NCBI RefSeq assembly: GCF_015351405.1
Contig: NZ_JADKMY010000001.1
Coordinates: 1,054,001-1,118,000, forward strand
Direction of reading: 5' to 3'
Length of the DNA stretch: 64,000 nucleotides
DNA from: Corynebacterium suicordis DSM 45110
GTDB taxonomy: Bacteria > Actinomycetota > Actinomycetes > Mycobacteriales > Mycobacteriaceae
Position 1 is the first letter of the stretch. Every line of letters begins with the position of its first letter. Both the position numbers and the translations under genes were made by a program. Under the pieces are notes generated by a model that was given only the letters and a program-made list of their open reading frames with translations, was not told the DNA's origin and searched no databases. Shown one piece after another: positions 9,207 through 18,939 of the stretch.

Positions 9207-10031
9207 CTACTTCTCCGCAGGCACGATCAAGGTGACGTTTTCTTCATCGACTATTTCCGTGGAGAAGTTGGCGTCGGAAAAAGAAACCACGCCTGCCACC
9301 ACATCGCAGAAGGCCTGCGCGGCACGGTCGGCAGGAATGGAGACGTCGGCTAAAGCCAGCTCGCGGGCCACCAAACCCTTGTAGTGCTTGTTGAAGTGGC
9401 TGACCACCTTGCGCGTGCCGTCCGGATACAAGGACTCCACCCGTAGCTTCAGAGAACCGGGCACGGGGCCGAGATTCAGATAGCCGCCGGAGCGCAGATC
9501 AATGATGGCGTTATCGTCCGCAGGCAACTGCGTCTGCCACTGCTCGAGAGCGGGAGTCAGCACGCCAGACCAGCGGGAACGAACGGTAACGTGATCAGCC
9601 TTGCCGCGCAGCTTGAGCTTGGAGCCGGCAGACAGGCGGTAGTAGGGGATGAGGTCCTCGGCGCCGATCACACCAAACAAAGCGGAACCGATGGCCAACT
9701 TTTCCCGCGCGGCGGAATTCAACGCGGTGCCGGTGCGCTGGCCGGTGACGTCCAGCGCGTCGTAGGCCACTCCCGTATAGCGCTCGATGGCGGGCATGGT
9801 CGGGGAGGTGAGCAACTCCTTATTGTGGCTGAGCTCGCCGACCTGAGAATCGCGGAGACCGAGTAGCGGTTGGGCCACCTTCGGGGACATGGAAGTCAGG
9901 CTCGTGGCGATCTGCTTGCGCACCGTCGTCACCGAGGAATCAACGTTTGAAAGGAACAGCTCCGAAAGTTCCAACGGGGCGGAATCGCCACCCACGGCCT
10001 TGGTTTCTGACGGAGGTAGGATGATCAGCAT
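9207..10031 (-). CDS. yaaA: YaaA family peroxide-stress protein (DUF328)
   Basis: 274 residues. YaaA proteins lower intracellular iron during peroxide stress in E. coli. Family landmarks are the N-terminal [47 protein letters not shown] and [15 protein letters not shown]. The start is fixed by TAAAAT 7 bases upstream (10039-10044). Lies between the VIT transporter and proS; the pairing with a VIT iron/manganese transporter fits a shared metal/oxidative-stress role, which is inference. A motif copy at 9268-9284 encodes FSDAN near the C-terminus. Confidence 0.92.
   Translation of the reverse strand: MLIILPPSETKAVGGDSAPLELSELFLSNVDSSVTTVRKQIATSLTSMSPKVAQPLLGLRDSQVGELSHNKELLTSPTMPAIERYTGVAYDALDVTGQRTGTALNSAAREKLAIGSALFGVIGAEDLIPYYRLSAGSKLKLRGKADHVTVRSRWSGVLTPALEQWQTQLPADDNAIIDLRSGGYLNLGPVPGSLKLRVESLYPDGTRKVVSHFNKHYKGLVARELALADVSIPADRAAQAFCDVVAGVVSFSDANFSTEIVDEENVTLIVPAEK
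9268..9284 (+). repeat. TGGCGTCGR motif copy (strong)
   Basis: TTGGCGTCGGAAAAAGA, core 9269-9277. Antisense to yaaA; encodes SFSDANFS. Confidence 0.8.
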
Positions 10032-10038
10032 GCATCAC

Positions 10039-10044
10039 ATTTTA
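10039..10044 (-). promoter_or_regulatory. -10 hexamer TAAAAT for yaaA
   Basis: Seven bases before the yaaA ATG on the minus strand. Confidence 0.45.
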
Positions 10045-10096
10045 AGGGGTGCTGGATAAAAGCCCCCTTTGGGTATGTGAGCAGTGCCGCAGGTTG

Positions 10097-10102
10097 TAGG
10101 CT
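10097..10102 (+). promoter_or_regulatory. -10 hexamer TAGGCT for proS
   Basis: TAGGCT ends 7 bases before the ATG at 10110. No Shine-Dalgarno is present. Confidence 0.45.
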
Positions 10103-10109
10103 AGCCCTC

Positions 10110-11885
10110 ATGATCACCCGGATGTCTCACCTATTTTTGCGCACATTGCGCGATGATCCCGCCGATGCGGAGGTCCCTAGCCACAAGCTTTTGGTCCGCG
10201 CAGGCTACGTTCGACGAGTGGCACCCGGTGTGTATTCGTGGCTCCCGTTGGGCCTGAAGGTACTGCGCCGCGTGGAGGACGTGGTGCGCAAGGAAATGAA
10301 CGCCATTGGTGGACAGGAACTGATGTTCCCCGCCCTGCTTCCTCGCGAGCCATACCAGACCACGGGCCGCTGGGCCGAGTACGGCGATGCGCTGTTCCGC
10401 CTGAAGGACCGCAAGAATGGCGATTACCTCCTGGGCCCTACCCACGAGGAAATGTTCGCATCCATCGTGAAGTCCGAGTTCAGCTCCTACAAGGACTTCC
10501 CGGTTACCCTCTATCAGATCCAGACCAAGTACCGCGATGAGGAGCGCCCACGCGCCGGCATCCTTCGCGGTCGCGAGTTCGTGATGAAGGATTCTTACTC
10601 CTTCGACATGGATGATTCCGGCCTGGAGCAGAGCTACCAAGCTCACCGCCGGGCGTACCAGCAGATCTTCAACACCCTGGGCATCGAGTACGCCATTTGT
10701 TATGCCACCTCTGGTGCCATGGGTGGATCTGCCTCCGAAGAGTTCCTGGCAGTCGCGGAGCACGGTGAAGATACCTTCGTGCGCTCCACCTCTTCCGATT
10801 ACGCGGCCAACGTGGAAGCCGTGGTCACGGTTGTTCCCGAGAAGCAGCCCATCGATGGCCAACCCGAGGCGAAAGAGTACGAAACCCCTGATTCCGAAAC
10901 CATCACGGCTTTGGTGGATTGGGCAAACTCCGAGGGTGTGCAGATTGACGGCCGCGCAGTGGAAGCCGCGGACACTCTCAAGTGCATCGTGGTGAAGGTG
11001 ACCAAGCCGGGCGTGGATAAGGACGGCATGGCTTACGCTCCCGAGCTCACCGGCGTGCTGGTTCCCGGCAACCGCGAGGTAGACATGAAGCGTTTGGAAG
11101 CTTCCCTGGAACCCGCGGCGGTGGAACTGGCCTCTGAAGAGGACTTTAAGAACAACCCATTCTTGGTCAAGGGTTATGTGGGACCCCGCGGTCTCGCAGC
11201 CAACGGCGTGCGCGTCCTGGCCGACCCGCGCGTGGTGGAGGGCACCGCTTGGATCACCGGCGCGGATGCGAAGAACCGCCACGTGGTGGGCTTGGTTGCC
11301 GGCCGCGATTTCACCCCAGATGGCTACATCGAGGCTGCCGAGGTGCTCGAGGGCGATCCTTCTCCGGACGGCGAAGGCACCCTGACCCTGGCCCGTGGCA
11401 TTGAGATCGGCCACATCTTCCAGCTGGGTCGCAAGTACACCGAGGCATTCGACCTGCAGATTCTCGATGAATCTGGCAAGCGTGCCGTACCAACCATGGG
11501 CTCCTACGGCGTGGGCGTTTCCCGCCTGGTGGCAGTAATTGCCGAGCAGATGCACGATGAAAAGGGACTGCGCTGGCCACTTTCCGTGGCTCCATTTGGG
11601 GCGCACGTGGTGATCGCCAACAAGGATGCCGCCGCTGGTGAGGCCGCAGAAAAGTTGGCCGCAGCACTGTCCGAGGATCACGTTGAGGTTCTGCTGGATG
11701 ATCGCCCCAAGGTCTCCCCAGGTGTGAAGTTCAAGGATGCGGAACTGCTGGGCATGCCACTGGTGATCGTGGTGGGCCGCGGGTTTGCCGATGGCAAGGT
11801 GGAGCTGCGCAACCGCCTGACCGGGGAAATCGAAGAGATTGACTACGAGAGCGCAGTCGCCACGATCAAGGCCGCGCTCAACTAG
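10110..11885 (+). CDS. proS: Prolyl-tRNA synthetase
   Basis: 591 residues. Class II synthetase charging tRNA-Pro, bacterial type with an inserted editing domain. Visible: the N-terminal [24 protein letters not shown], motif 2 [21 protein letters not shown], the YbaK-like editing insertion (~225-400), motif 3 [19 protein letters not shown], and the C-terminal anticodon-binding domain ([14 protein letters not shown]... region to the end). The ATG at 10110 (MITRMSHLF) is the family start and has a -10 seven bases upstream. The gene is convergent with the lipoprotein gene downstream. Confidence 0.97.
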   Translation: MITRMSHLFLRTLRDDPADAEVPSHKLLVRAGYVRRVAPGVYSWLPLGLKVLRRVEDVVRKEMNAIGGQELMFPALLPREPYQTTGRWAEYGDALFRLKDRKNGDYLLGPTHEEMFASIVKSEFSSYKDFPVTLYQIQTKYRDEERPRAGILRGREFVMKDSYSFDMDDSGLEQSYQAHRRAYQQIFNTLGIEYAICYATSGAMGGSASEEFLAVAEHGEDTFVRSTSSDYAANVEAVVTVVPEKQPIDGQPEAKEYETPDSETITALVDWANSEGVQIDGRAVEAADTLKCIVVKVTKPGVDKDGMAYAPELTGVLVPGNREVDMKRLEASLEPAAVELASEEDFKNNPFLVKGYVGPRGLAANGVRVLADPRVVEGTAWITGADAKNRHVVGLVAGRDFTPDGYIEAAEVLEGDPSPDGEGTLTLARGIEIGHIFQLGRKYTEAFDLQILDESGKRAVPTMGSYGVGVSRLVAVIAEQMHDEKGLRWPLSVAPFGAHVVIANKDAAAGEAAEKLAAALSEDHVEVLLDDRPKVSPGVKFKDAELLGMPLVIVVGRGFADGKVELRNRLTGEIEEIDYESAVATIKAALN

Positions 11886-11955
11886 ACCTTGAACTGAGTA
11901 GCTAGCCAGGCCAGGAGCCGGGCTCGCTTACTCCGGCTAGGCTATTCCTGCATGG

Positions 11956-12960
11956 TTACTGCTGCTCCGCTCCCACCTGATGCTGCAGCCGGCTGAGGTG
12001 GAGGTACCACTGCGCCGCATACTTCCGATCCTCCACGGCGCGCGCGTTGAGCACAGCCTCGCGCAGCGGCTGTGTCACCGTGGGCAGAATCTTGGCCACA
12101 TAGGGCAGCACCTCGGCTGAATTCCGCGGTGGTTCCGCAGTGTCACTGGCGATGTACCCAGCTGGCAGCTCCGCCGCGGGTTCCTGGCTGAGGCGATCAG
12201 CCTGATCCGTGAGGTCCATCTGCAGCACGCGCAAGGTCTCTCGCACTGATTTCACGGTCTTGGCGTGTGTTCCGTCGTCCTTTGCCAGCCCGACGCCCAC
12301 CGCGAACCATCCCGCATGTGCCGCCTGCCTCACGGTTTCCAGTTCTTCCGAGTACGTGGTGAGCTGCAGCTTCTGCAGATCCTGTTCATCGCTGCCCTCC
12401 ACGAGCGGGGAGAGCTCCGCAGCCAGATCCAGCAGCACAGCGCTGTTTACCTCCCGGTTTCCCCCTTCGAGGGCGGAGCCATCGGACTTCCCGGCCTTCT
12501 CCGGGGAGACCTGCACCACTGCATCAACGAGGGATTCCTGCAGAGAATTCAGGGAGAAGTTTCCCGGAACCGAGACAGAATCGACCTTGGCCTCATCCAC
12601 GCAGGATTCGGGAGAGCTGCCCTCATCGTCCTTGCCGCAGAGGCGAACCCATTCTTCGCGAACCGTCTTCAGCTGATCTTCCAGTAGATCCTTGGTGGAA
12701 GCATCCAACTGCTGGTCCTGCAGGACGTGCTGATACTGCGCATCGAGATTCACCAGAGTGTCATTGGCTTCCGGCTCGCTGGTGAGAGAAGCCAGGGGTC
12801 CGTCCGCTCCACACGCGGTCACGCTGAACCCCACCGCACCTGCGCAGAGCGCTGCTGCGAGAGCCCGCGAGACACGCGCTGCTCGCGGAGCCCGTGGCGT
12901 TGCAGAAGCGGGGGAGAACTGGGTGCGAACCGAGGAAGAAGTATTACTCACGGGCTCCAT
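11956..12960 (-). CDS. Putative lipoprotein between proS and rimP
   Basis: 334 residues, not confidently assigned to a family. A long basic N-terminus (~30 residues) leads to a hydrophobic stretch and the lipobox SVTAC (Cys50), so it should be anchored outside the membrane. The mature part is mostly alpha-helical, rich in Glu, Leu and Gln, with two Cys (CGKDDEGSSPESC) that could form a disulfide. Actinobacteria often have a DUF4439 (ferritin-like) gene in this position; the helical C-terminal ~130 residues (HAGWFAVGVGLA..., YAAQWYLHLSRLQHQ) fit such a fold loosely. A weak CAAGAT lies 6 bases before the start. Confidence 0.65.
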   Translation of the reverse strand: MEPVSNTSSSVRTQFSPASATPRAPRAARVSRALAAALCAGAVGFSVTACGADGPLASLTSEPEANDTLVNLDAQYQHVLQDQQLDASTKDLLEDQLKTVREEWVRLCGKDDEGSSPESCVDEAKVDSVSVPGNFSLNSLQESLVDAVVQVSPEKAGKSDGSALEGGNREVNSAVLLDLAAELSPLVEGSDEQDLQKLQLTTYSEELETVRQAAHAGWFAVGVGLAKDDGTHAKTVKSVRETLRVLQMDLTDQADRLSQEPAAELPAGYIASDTAEPPRNSAEVLPYVAKILPTVTQPLREAVLNARAVEDRKYAAQWYLHLSRLQHQVGAEQQ

Positions 12961-12981
12961 AGTGCCATCTTGGATGCCTGC

Positions 12982-12987
12982 TAATGT
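12982..12987 (+). promoter_or_regulatory. -10 hexamer TAATGT for rimP
   Basis: Eight bases before the ATG at 12996; argues against the upstream in-frame ATGs at 12984 and 12990. Confidence 0.4.
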
Positions 12988-12995
12988 TCATGGAC

Positions 12996-13559
12996 ATGGC
13001 CTTTCCCACTCCAGAACAACTGACCGATACCCTGAACCCCTTGCTCACCCAATTCGGGGTGATCGTGGAAAATATCAAGGTCACCAAAGCGGGCGCTAAA
13101 TCCGCAGTTCGGATTGCCGTTGATGCGGAAGATCCCACCACTGACAGTCCCGATCTGGATGCGATTGAGGAAATCAGCAAGGAAATCTCCCGGGTATTCG
13201 ATGAGGCCGAAGAGGCAGAACAGTTGAACTTCGGCTCCGGTTACACCCTGGAGGTGAGCACCCCGGGACTGGAATTCCCCCTCACGCTGCCCCGGCACTG
13301 GAAGAAGAACGAAGGGCGGATCGTCACGCTGCCCCAAGCAGGAAGTGCGCGAGTGCTGCTGGCGGACGAGGGTGGCGTCGTCCTCCTGAAAAAGAACAAG
13401 AAGAAAACCACGGTGATCACCCGAGAATTCGGTGATGTGGAGGGTGCGGTGGTAGAAGTTGAGTTCAACAAGGTGCCGGAAGGCGAAGCCAAACTGATCG
13501 GATTGGACCGGCACGCATATGAGCCGCTGCTGCTGGCAGCGGACGAGGAGAACAAGTGA
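12996..13559 (+). CDS. rimP: Ribosome maturation factor RimP
   Basis: 187 residues from ATG 12996 (191 if ATG 12984 is used). RimP helps 30S subunit maturation. The N-terminal alpha/beta domain contains ENIKVTKAGAKSAVRIAVD and the family segment YTLEVSTPGLEFPLTLPRHWKKNEGR, followed by the Sm-like C-terminal domain. First gene of the rimP-nusA-ylxR-infB-rbfA operon; its stop overlaps the GTG of nusA. Confidence 0.95.
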   Translation: MAFPTPEQLTDTLNPLLTQFGVIVENIKVTKAGAKSAVRIAVDAEDPTTDSPDLDAIEEISKEISRVFDEAEEAEQLNFGSGYTLEVSTPGLEFPLTLPRHWKKNEGRIVTLPQAGSARVLLADEGGVVLLKKNKKKTTVITREFGDVEGAVVEVEFNKVPEGEAKLIGLDRHAYEPLLLAADEENK

Positions 13560-14620
13560 AGATTGATATCGCTGCGCTACGCGCGTTGGAAAAGCAGGAG
13601 GGAGTGGGCTTTGATGACCTGCTCCGTTCAGTGAAATACGGTTTGCGGGATGCCTACCGTGGGGTGACGAAGTACGAGGGTGAAGTGGATGTCACCATCG
13701 ACCCGATCAGCGGCGAAGTGGCCTGCTACCAGGTAGAGCGCGATGAGAACCGGGAAATCACCGGGCGCTTGGACGATACCCCTACCGATTTCGGTCGCGC
13801 TGGCGCGTTTGCCGTGCGCGACGTGATCCGCCAGACCATCAACGCAGCTCGCGTTGGCCGGAAGTACGATCAATACGCTGACCTGCGCTACACGGTCGTC
13901 TCCGGTGTGGTGACGCGAGATTCCCGCGCCAACGACCGTGGCATCGTGGTGGTGCGACTGGGCACGGAGGCCGATGGGCTCGACGGCCAGATCCTGCCTT
14001 CCGAGCAAATCCCAGGCGAGAAGCTCGAGCACGGAAAGCGCGTGAAGGCATTTGTCACGGACGTAATCAACAACGGCAACCGCAACGTGCAGATCAACCT
14101 CTCCCGTACCCACCCAGAGCTGGTGCGCGGTTTGTTCGCGCTGGAGGTTCCGGAAGTTGCCGATGGCTCCGTGGAGATCGTTTCCACTGCTCGCGAATCT
14201 GGACACCGCACCAAGATGGCCGTGAACTCCACCATCAAGGGACTGAATGCCAAGGGTGCCTGCATCGGCCCACGTGGCCAGCGCGTGGCGGCCATCATGG
14301 CTGAGCTCAACGGCGAGAAGATCGACATCGTGGATTGGTCCGAGGATCCAGGAACGTTCGTGGGCAACGCCCTGGCGCCATCCAAGGTGGTGAGCGTGCG
14401 GGTTATCGATCCTGAAGCTCAGGTGGCGCGCGTGGTGGTGCCGGATTATCAGCTCTCCTTGGCCATTGGCCGGGAGGGGCAGAACGCCCGTCTCGCAGCC
14501 CGGTTGACCGGCTGGAAGATCGACATCCGTTCTGAGACCGATGCGCAGGCAGAGGCCGATGAGGCAGCGCTGTCATCGCGCAACGGAGACGCGGAATCTG
14601 GACGGGAATTCGCAGAATAG
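13556..14620 (+). CDS. nusA: Transcription termination/antitermination factor NusA
   Basis: 354 residues. Binds RNA polymerase and nascent RNA to control pausing and termination. Domains in order: N-terminal polymerase-binding domain (1-~115, MKIDIAALRALEKQEG), S1 domain (~118-190), and two KH domains (~190-335) with GACIGPRGQRVAAIMAELNGEKIDIVDWSEDP and LAIGREGQNARLAARLTGWKIDI. No C-terminal acidic repeats, as usual for actinobacteria. The GTG start at 13556 overlaps the rimP stop, giving translational coupling. Confidence 0.97.
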   Translation: MKIDIAALRALEKQEGVGFDDLLRSVKYGLRDAYRGVTKYEGEVDVTIDPISGEVACYQVERDENREITGRLDDTPTDFGRAGAFAVRDVIRQTINAARVGRKYDQYADLRYTVVSGVVTRDSRANDRGIVVVRLGTEADGLDGQILPSEQIPGEKLEHGKRVKAFVTDVINNGNRNVQINLSRTHPELVRGLFALEVPEVADGSVEIVSTARESGHRTKMAVNSTIKGLNAKGACIGPRGQRVAAIMAELNGEKIDIVDWSEDPGTFVGNALAPSKVVSVRVIDPEAQVARVVVPDYQLSLAIGREGQNARLAARLTGWKIDIRSETDAQAEADEAALSSRNGDAESGREFAE

Positions 14621-14844
14621 AGCACGCGCCGAGGGGTGAGGCGGTTAACCATTTTGCGACGTTTGGCGTTAAGATGGTTGATGGTCTTGAGCCAAATGGC
14701 ATCTACCTGTCCAGACATCTGGTGGTCGAGGCGAAACCGGGCATATGCCTAGTACGCGCCGATTGAGATTTCCCGGATGTGGGCAGGAAGAGGTTTGCGG
14801 GACCGTGTAGATGGCACAGCACGGAGAGGATGTGACTGCACCGA
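14621..14844. other. Gap nusA-ylxR
   Basis: 224 bases between nusA and ylxR. It contains AT-richer sequence around 14641-14680 (GGTTAACC, TAAGATGG) that could hold an internal promoter, but no -35/-10 pair with good spacing. No terminator seen, so operon read-through is likely. Confidence 0.35.
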
Positions 14845-15171
14845 ATGGATACTCCAGAAGTAACTTCGCGCAGAGCTCCTCAACGGATGTGTATTGCTAC
14901 ACGCACCGTATGCGCAGATCGCCAGCTTTTGCGGGTGGTTGCGCAGACCACGGACAACGGAGACGTGATGATCGTCCCGGATCCGCACCGTCGGCTTCCC
15001 GGCCGAGGAGCGTGGATCACCCCGGAAGTAGGGGCGCTAGAGATAGCGGAGAAGCGCAAAGCTTTTTCCCGCGCATTGAAGGTGCCAGGTAACGCGGATC
15101 TACATTTGGTTCGTGAATATTTAGAAACTAAACCAAGAGAAAGTACCCGAACACTGATGAGCGCACGATGA
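14845..15171 (+). CDS. ylxR: YlxR family RNA-binding protein (DUF448)
   Basis: 108 residues. Small basic protein always found between nusA and infB. Landmarks: RMCIATRTV (usual RxCxxxR motif), LLRVVAQ, RRLPGRGAWI and KAFSRALKVPG. YlxR proteins bind RNA and have been tied to RNase P and transcription of metabolic genes in other Gram-positives. The start is the least certain part: no Shine-Dalgarno or -10 near the ATG at 14845. Confidence 0.88.
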   Translation: MDTPEVTSRRAPQRMCIATRTVCADRQLLRVVAQTTDNGDVMIVPDPHRRLPGRGAWITPEVGALEIAEKRKAFSRALKVPGNADLHLVREYLETKPRESTRTLMSAR

Positions 15172-15253
15172 AGCAGCATCTGCGATGAGCAGCATCACGT
15201 ACGGGAGCCGTACGTAGCCGGTATTTGTCCGGTCTACGGCTCCAATAAACCTA

Positions 15254-15261
15254 AAGGAGAG
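15254..15261 (+). promoter_or_regulatory. Shine-Dalgarno of infB
   Basis: AAAGGAGA lies just upstream of a GTG start at 15264 and decides that start. Confidence 0.7.
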
Positions 15262-15263
15262 TA

Positions 15264-18200
15264 GTGCCCGGAAAGCTACGCGTTCACGAGCTCGCAAAAG
15301 AACTCGGTGTAACAAGCAAAGAACTTCTCGCCCAGCTCAAGGAGCAGGGCGAATTCGTGAAGACCGCATCTTCCACAGTGGAACCCCCTGTGGTCAAGAA
15401 GATGAAGAACTTCTATGGCGCAGGTCAGGATTCCCAGGGATCCGATGCACCGAGCAGCCCCAAGCAGGCCGCTGCAAAGCCAGGCGCAAAGCCTGCCCCT
15501 GCAGCATCAGCTGGTGCAGGCCGTCCCGGCCCTAAGCCAGGCTCTGCGCCTCCCAACCCAGTGGTGGCAAAGGCCGCCACGGCACCGACAACTTCGGTGA
15601 AGCCAGGTGCCGCAGGCCCCAAGCCAGGCTCCGCAAAGCCAGGCGCTGCTGCTACCAAGCCAGGCTCTAAGCCGGCTCAGCCAGCAGCTAAGGAGCAGCG
15701 TGCAGCTGCCCCAGCCGCTAAGCAGGCCACCCCAGGCAGCCAGAACAAGCCGGGCACTTCTGCACCAGCAACCTCCGGCAAGCCCGGAGCTCGCCCAGGT
15801 GCGTCCAAGCCAGCTCCCGCCAAGGCTGCCGATTCTGCTCCGAAGCCAAGCGGTGCAGCTACCGCGAAGCCAGGCGGAAACGCTCCTAAGCCAGGTGGCG
15901 CCGGCACCAAGCCAGGTCCAAAGCCAGGCGGTCGCGCACCTCGCGTGGCCAACAACCCATTCTCTTCCACCACGGAGCGCCCAGCTCCACGCCCACGCGG
16001 TGGCCAGGCTGGACCAGGCGATATGCCACGTCCAGGCGGTTCCCGCCCAGGCCAGGGCGGTCCCCGCCCAGCCGGCGGTCGTGGCGGCGCACCTCAGCAG
16101 GGTGGTCGTCCAGGTGGACAGGGCGGACCTCGCCCAGGCGGAGCTCCGCGCGGTGGCGCTGAGCGTCAGGGTGGCGGTAGTCGTCCATCGCCAGCAATGA
16201 TGCCGAGCCATCCAAGCCCCGGCCAGATGCCAAGCAAGTCCGCAGCCGGTGGCCCAGGTGGCCGCGGTCGCGGAGGTAACTCCGGTGGCCCAGGTGGCGG
16301 AGGTCCAGCTGGTGGCGGCCCACGTGGTGGTGCACGCGGTGGACGCCGCGGCGGTACCGCTGGTGCATTCGGCCGTCCAGGTGGCGCTCCTCGTCGCGGA
16401 CGCAAGTCCAAGCGTCAGAAGCGTAACGAGTACGAGGCAATGCAGGCTCCTAACGTGGTGGGTGGCGTCAAGCTGCCTAACGGTCGGGGATCTTCGATTC
16501 GTCTGGCTCGCGGTGCTTCATTGGCAGATTTCGCGGACAAGATCGATGCCGATGCAGCCGCATTGGTACAGGCATTGTTCAACCTCGGCGAGATGGTGAC
16601 TGCAACCCAGTCCGTGTCCGATGAGACCCTCATCCTGATCGGTGAGGAAATGGACTTCAAGGTGCAGGTTGTCTCTCCTGAGGACGAGGACCGCGAGCTG
16701 CTGCAGTCTTTCGACCTGCAGTTTGGTGATGACGAAGGCGAAGAGGAAGACCTTTCGCAGCGTCCACCAGTGGTGACCGTCATGGGTCACGTCGACCACG
16801 GTAAGACCCGCCTGCTGGACTCCATCCGCCAGGCAAACGTCGGTGGTGGCGAGGCCGGTGGCATCACGCAGCACATCGGTGCATATCAGGTTGGTGTGGA
16901 CTTCGAAGGTGGCGAGCGTCTGGTGACGTTCCTGGATACTCCAGGTCACGAGGCCTTCACCGCCATGCGTGCCCGTGGCGCTAAGGCCACGGACATTGCG
17001 ATCCTCGTGGTGGCAGCCGATGACGGAGTCATGCCGCAGACGGTGGAAGCCATCAACCACGCGAAGGCCGCTGACGTGCCAATCGTGGTGGCAGTGAACA
17101 AGATCGATAAGGAAGGTGCTTCTCCGGAGAAGATTCGTGGTCAGCTGACCGAGTACGAATTGGTTCCGGAAGAGTACGGTGGCGACACGATGTTCGTGGA
17201 TATCTCTGCAAAGCAGGGTGACAACATCGACAAGCTGCTGGAAGCTGTTCTGCTTACCGCGGATGCTTCCCTGGATCTGCGTGCCAACCAGGACATGGAT
17301 GCTCAGGGTGTGGCCATTGAGGCTCACCTGGACCGCGGTCGCGGCCCAGTGGCAACCATTCTGGTGCAGCGCGGTACCTTGCGCGTCGGCGATTCCATCG
17401 TCGTGGGCGATGCTCACGGCCGTGTGCGCCGCATGATCGATGAGCACGGTGACGATGTGCAGGAGGCCGGTCCTTCCCGCCCAGTGCAGGTGCTTGGTCT
17501 GACCAGCGTGTCTGGTGCAGGCGATAACCTCCTGGTGGTGGACGAAGACCGTACTGCCCGTCAGATCGCGGATCGTCGTAACGCCCGTCGTCGTAACGCA
17601 ATGCAGGCTAAGTCTCGCAAGCGCGTTTCCCTCGAGGATCTGGATGCAGTGCTGAAGGAAACTAGCACCTTGAACCTGATCCTCAAGGGTGACAACGCCG
17701 GTACCGTCGAGGCGCTGGAGGATGCCCTGCTGAAGATCGAGATGGAAGACGAAGTTGCGCTCAACATCATCGACCGTGGTGTGGGTGCTGTCACCCAGAC
17801 CAACGTCGACTTGGCAGCTGCTTCTAACGCAGTGATCATCGGCTTCAACGTTCGCGCAGAGGGCAAGGCCACTGAGGTGGCTAACTCCGAGGGCGTAGAT
17901 ATCCGTTACTACTCGGTCATCTACCGCGCGATCGAAGAGATCGAAGCTGCGCTCAAGGGCATGCTCAAGCCAATCTATGAAGAGCGCGAGATTGGCCGCG
18001 CGGAGATCCGCGAGATCTTCAAGGCTTCTGCCGTGGGCCTCATCGCAGGTTGCATGGTGGAATCCGGCAAGGTCCGCCGCAACGCGCAGGTTCGCCTGCT
18101 CCGCGATGGCAACGTGGTTGTGGAGAAGGCGAATATCGACTCTCTGCGTCGCGAAAAGGACGATGCCACCGAGGTTACCGCTGGCTACGAATGCGGTATG

Positions 18201-18275
18201 GTTCTGTCCTACCCCGACATTCAGGTTGGCGATATCGTCGAGGCCTACGAGCTCGTGGAAGTACCTCGCGACTAG
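15264..18275 (+). CDS. infB: Translation initiation factor IF-2
   Basis: 1003 residues. GTPase that places fMet-tRNA on the 30S subunit. Residues 1-55 are the IF2-N domain ([19 protein letters not shown]). Residues ~60-385 form a long Pro/Gly/Ala/Lys-rich, then Gly/Arg-rich linker typical of actinobacterial IF-2. A second IF2-N copy follows (~400-470). The G domain starts at GHVDHGKT (508-515), with DTPGHE and NKID motifs, then domains II-IV. GTG start with an excellent Shine-Dalgarno. A 14-bp palindrome overlaps the stop codon and a rho-independent terminator follows. Confidence 0.97.
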   Translation: MPGKLRVHELAKELGVTSKELLAQLKEQGEFVKTASSTVEPPVVKKMKNFYGAGQDSQGSDAPSSPKQAAAKPGAKPAPAASAGAGRPGPKPGSAPPNPVVAKAATAPTTSVKPGAAGPKPGSAKPGAAATKPGSKPAQPAAKEQRAAAPAAKQATPGSQNKPGTSAPATSGKPGARPGASKPAPAKAADSAPKPSGAATAKPGGNAPKPGGAGTKPGPKPGGRAPRVANNPFSSTTERPAPRPRGGQAGPGDMPRPGGSRPGQGGPRPAGGRGGAPQQGGRPGGQGGPRPGGAPRGGAERQGGGSRPSPAMMPSHPSPGQMPSKSAAGGPGGRGRGGNSGGPGGGGPAGGGPRGGARGGRRGGTAGAFGRPGGAPRRGRKSKRQKRNEYEAMQAPNVVGGVKLPNGRGSSIRLARGASLADFADKIDADAAALVQALFNLGEMVTATQSVSDETLILIGEEMDFKVQVVSPEDEDRELLQSFDLQFGDDEGEEEDLSQRPPVVTVMGHVDHGKTRLLDSIRQANVGGGEAGGITQHIGAYQVGVDFEGGERLVTFLDTPGHEAFTAMRARGAKATDIAILVVAADDGVMPQTVEAINHAKAADVPIVVAVNKIDKEGASPEKIRGQLTEYELVPEEYGGDTMFVDISAKQGDNIDKLLEAVLLTADASLDLRANQDMDAQGVAIEAHLDRGRGPVATILVQRGTLRVGDSIVVGDAHGRVRRMIDEHGDDVQEAGPSRPVQVLGLTSVSGAGDNLLVVDEDRTARQIADRRNARRRNAMQAKSRKRVSLEDLDAVLKETSTLNLILKGDNAGTVEALEDALLKIEMEDEVALNIIDRGVGAVTQTNVDLAAASNAVIIGFNVRAEGKATEVANSEGVDIRYYSVIYRAIEEIEAALKGMLKPIYEEREIGRAEIREIFKASAVGLIAGCMVESGKVRRNAQVRLLRDGNVVVEKANIDSLRREKDDATEVTAGYECGMVLSYPDIQVGDIVEAYELVEVPRD

Positions 18276-18280
18276 TCGCG
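18267..18280. repeat. 14-bp perfect palindrome over the infB stop
   Basis: CGCGACTAGTCGCG includes the TAG stop codon. No U-run follows it; the real terminator is further downstream. Confidence 0.6.
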
Positions 18281-18314
18281 TAGTCTGAGCAAGGTGCATG
18301 CATCCTGCTCACTC

Positions 18315-18364
18315 ACCCCGTTTCTCCGGGCCCAGTTTGTGGGCTCGGCGGAGCGGGTTTTGTG
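18315..18364 (+). terminator. Rho-independent terminator after infB
   Basis: Long hairpin: ACCCCG...CTCCG with inner GCCCA, loop GTTTG, TGGGC, then CGGAG and CGGGTTTT. May act as an attenuator, as rbfA follows 120 bases later in the same direction. Confidence 0.75.
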
Positions 18365-18378
18365 TCAGTTGTCTTTTT

Positions 18379-18396
18379 ATTTTTTTCGACGCCAAC
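18379..18396 (-). repeat. TGGCGTCGR motif copy (strong, intergenic)
   Basis: Minus strand GGTTGGCGTCGAAAAAAA; core 18386-18394. Sits between the infB terminator and rbfA. Confidence 0.8.
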
Positions 18397-18435
18397 CTCT
18401 GTCGAAACCAGTACTAATCCTAGGAGTTTTACACC

Positions 18436-18939
18436 ATGGTTGATCACGCACGCGCAGCTCGGCTGGCCAAGCGGATTCAGCAAATCATCGCGTTGGCCAT
18501 TGAGCACGAGATCAAGGACCCTCGCCTGGAGCTGGTGACCATCACTGATGTCCGCGTGACGGGCGACCTGCACGATGCCACCGTGTTCTACACGGTGCGC
18601 GGCCGCACGGTGGAGGACAGGCCAGACGTGCAGTTGGCGGAAGAAGCACTGGCTAAGGCCAAGGGACAGCTGCGCAAGATCATGGGTGACCAGCTCTCCG
18701 TGCGCTTTACCCCGACCTTGTCCTTCTCCGTGGATACCGTGCCGGAGGCTTCGGCGCACATGGAGGCGCTGCTGGCCAAGGCTCGTGCGCAGGATGAGGT
18801 GATCCGCCAGAGCGCTGCGGGTGCGAAGCCTGCCGGTGACCCGGATCCGTACCGGATCAGCGATGATGCTGATTCTGCTGTTGATGCGGATCCCGCTGTT
18901 AATGCTCCACGCAACCCTGCGGAGCCCGAGGAGCGCTAA
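18436..18939 (+). CDS. rbfA: Ribosome-binding factor A
   Basis: 167 residues. Cold-shock associated 30S maturation factor binding the 16S 5' end. Family core: [47 protein letters not shown], a KH-like fold. The last ~50 residues are an acidic Asp/Ala/Pro tail. AGGAG at 18422-18426 precedes the ATG. The stop overlaps the dinF start by one base; the DHH phosphoesterase gene nrnA that usually sits between rbfA and dinF in related actinobacteria is absent. Confidence 0.95.
   Translation: MVDHARAARLAKRIQQIIALAIEHEIKDPRLELVTITDVRVTGDLHDATVFYTVRGRTVEDRPDVQLAEEALAKAKGQLRKIMGDQLSVRFTPTLSFSVDTVPEASAHMEALLAKARAQDEVIRQSAAGAKPAGDPDPYRISDDADSAVDADPAVNAPRNPAEPEER

Noticed and set aside
11897..11944. Terminator between proS and the lipoprotein gene
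   Set aside because: GGAG/CTCC and TAGCC/GGCTA can pair, but the stem is broken and no U-run follows.
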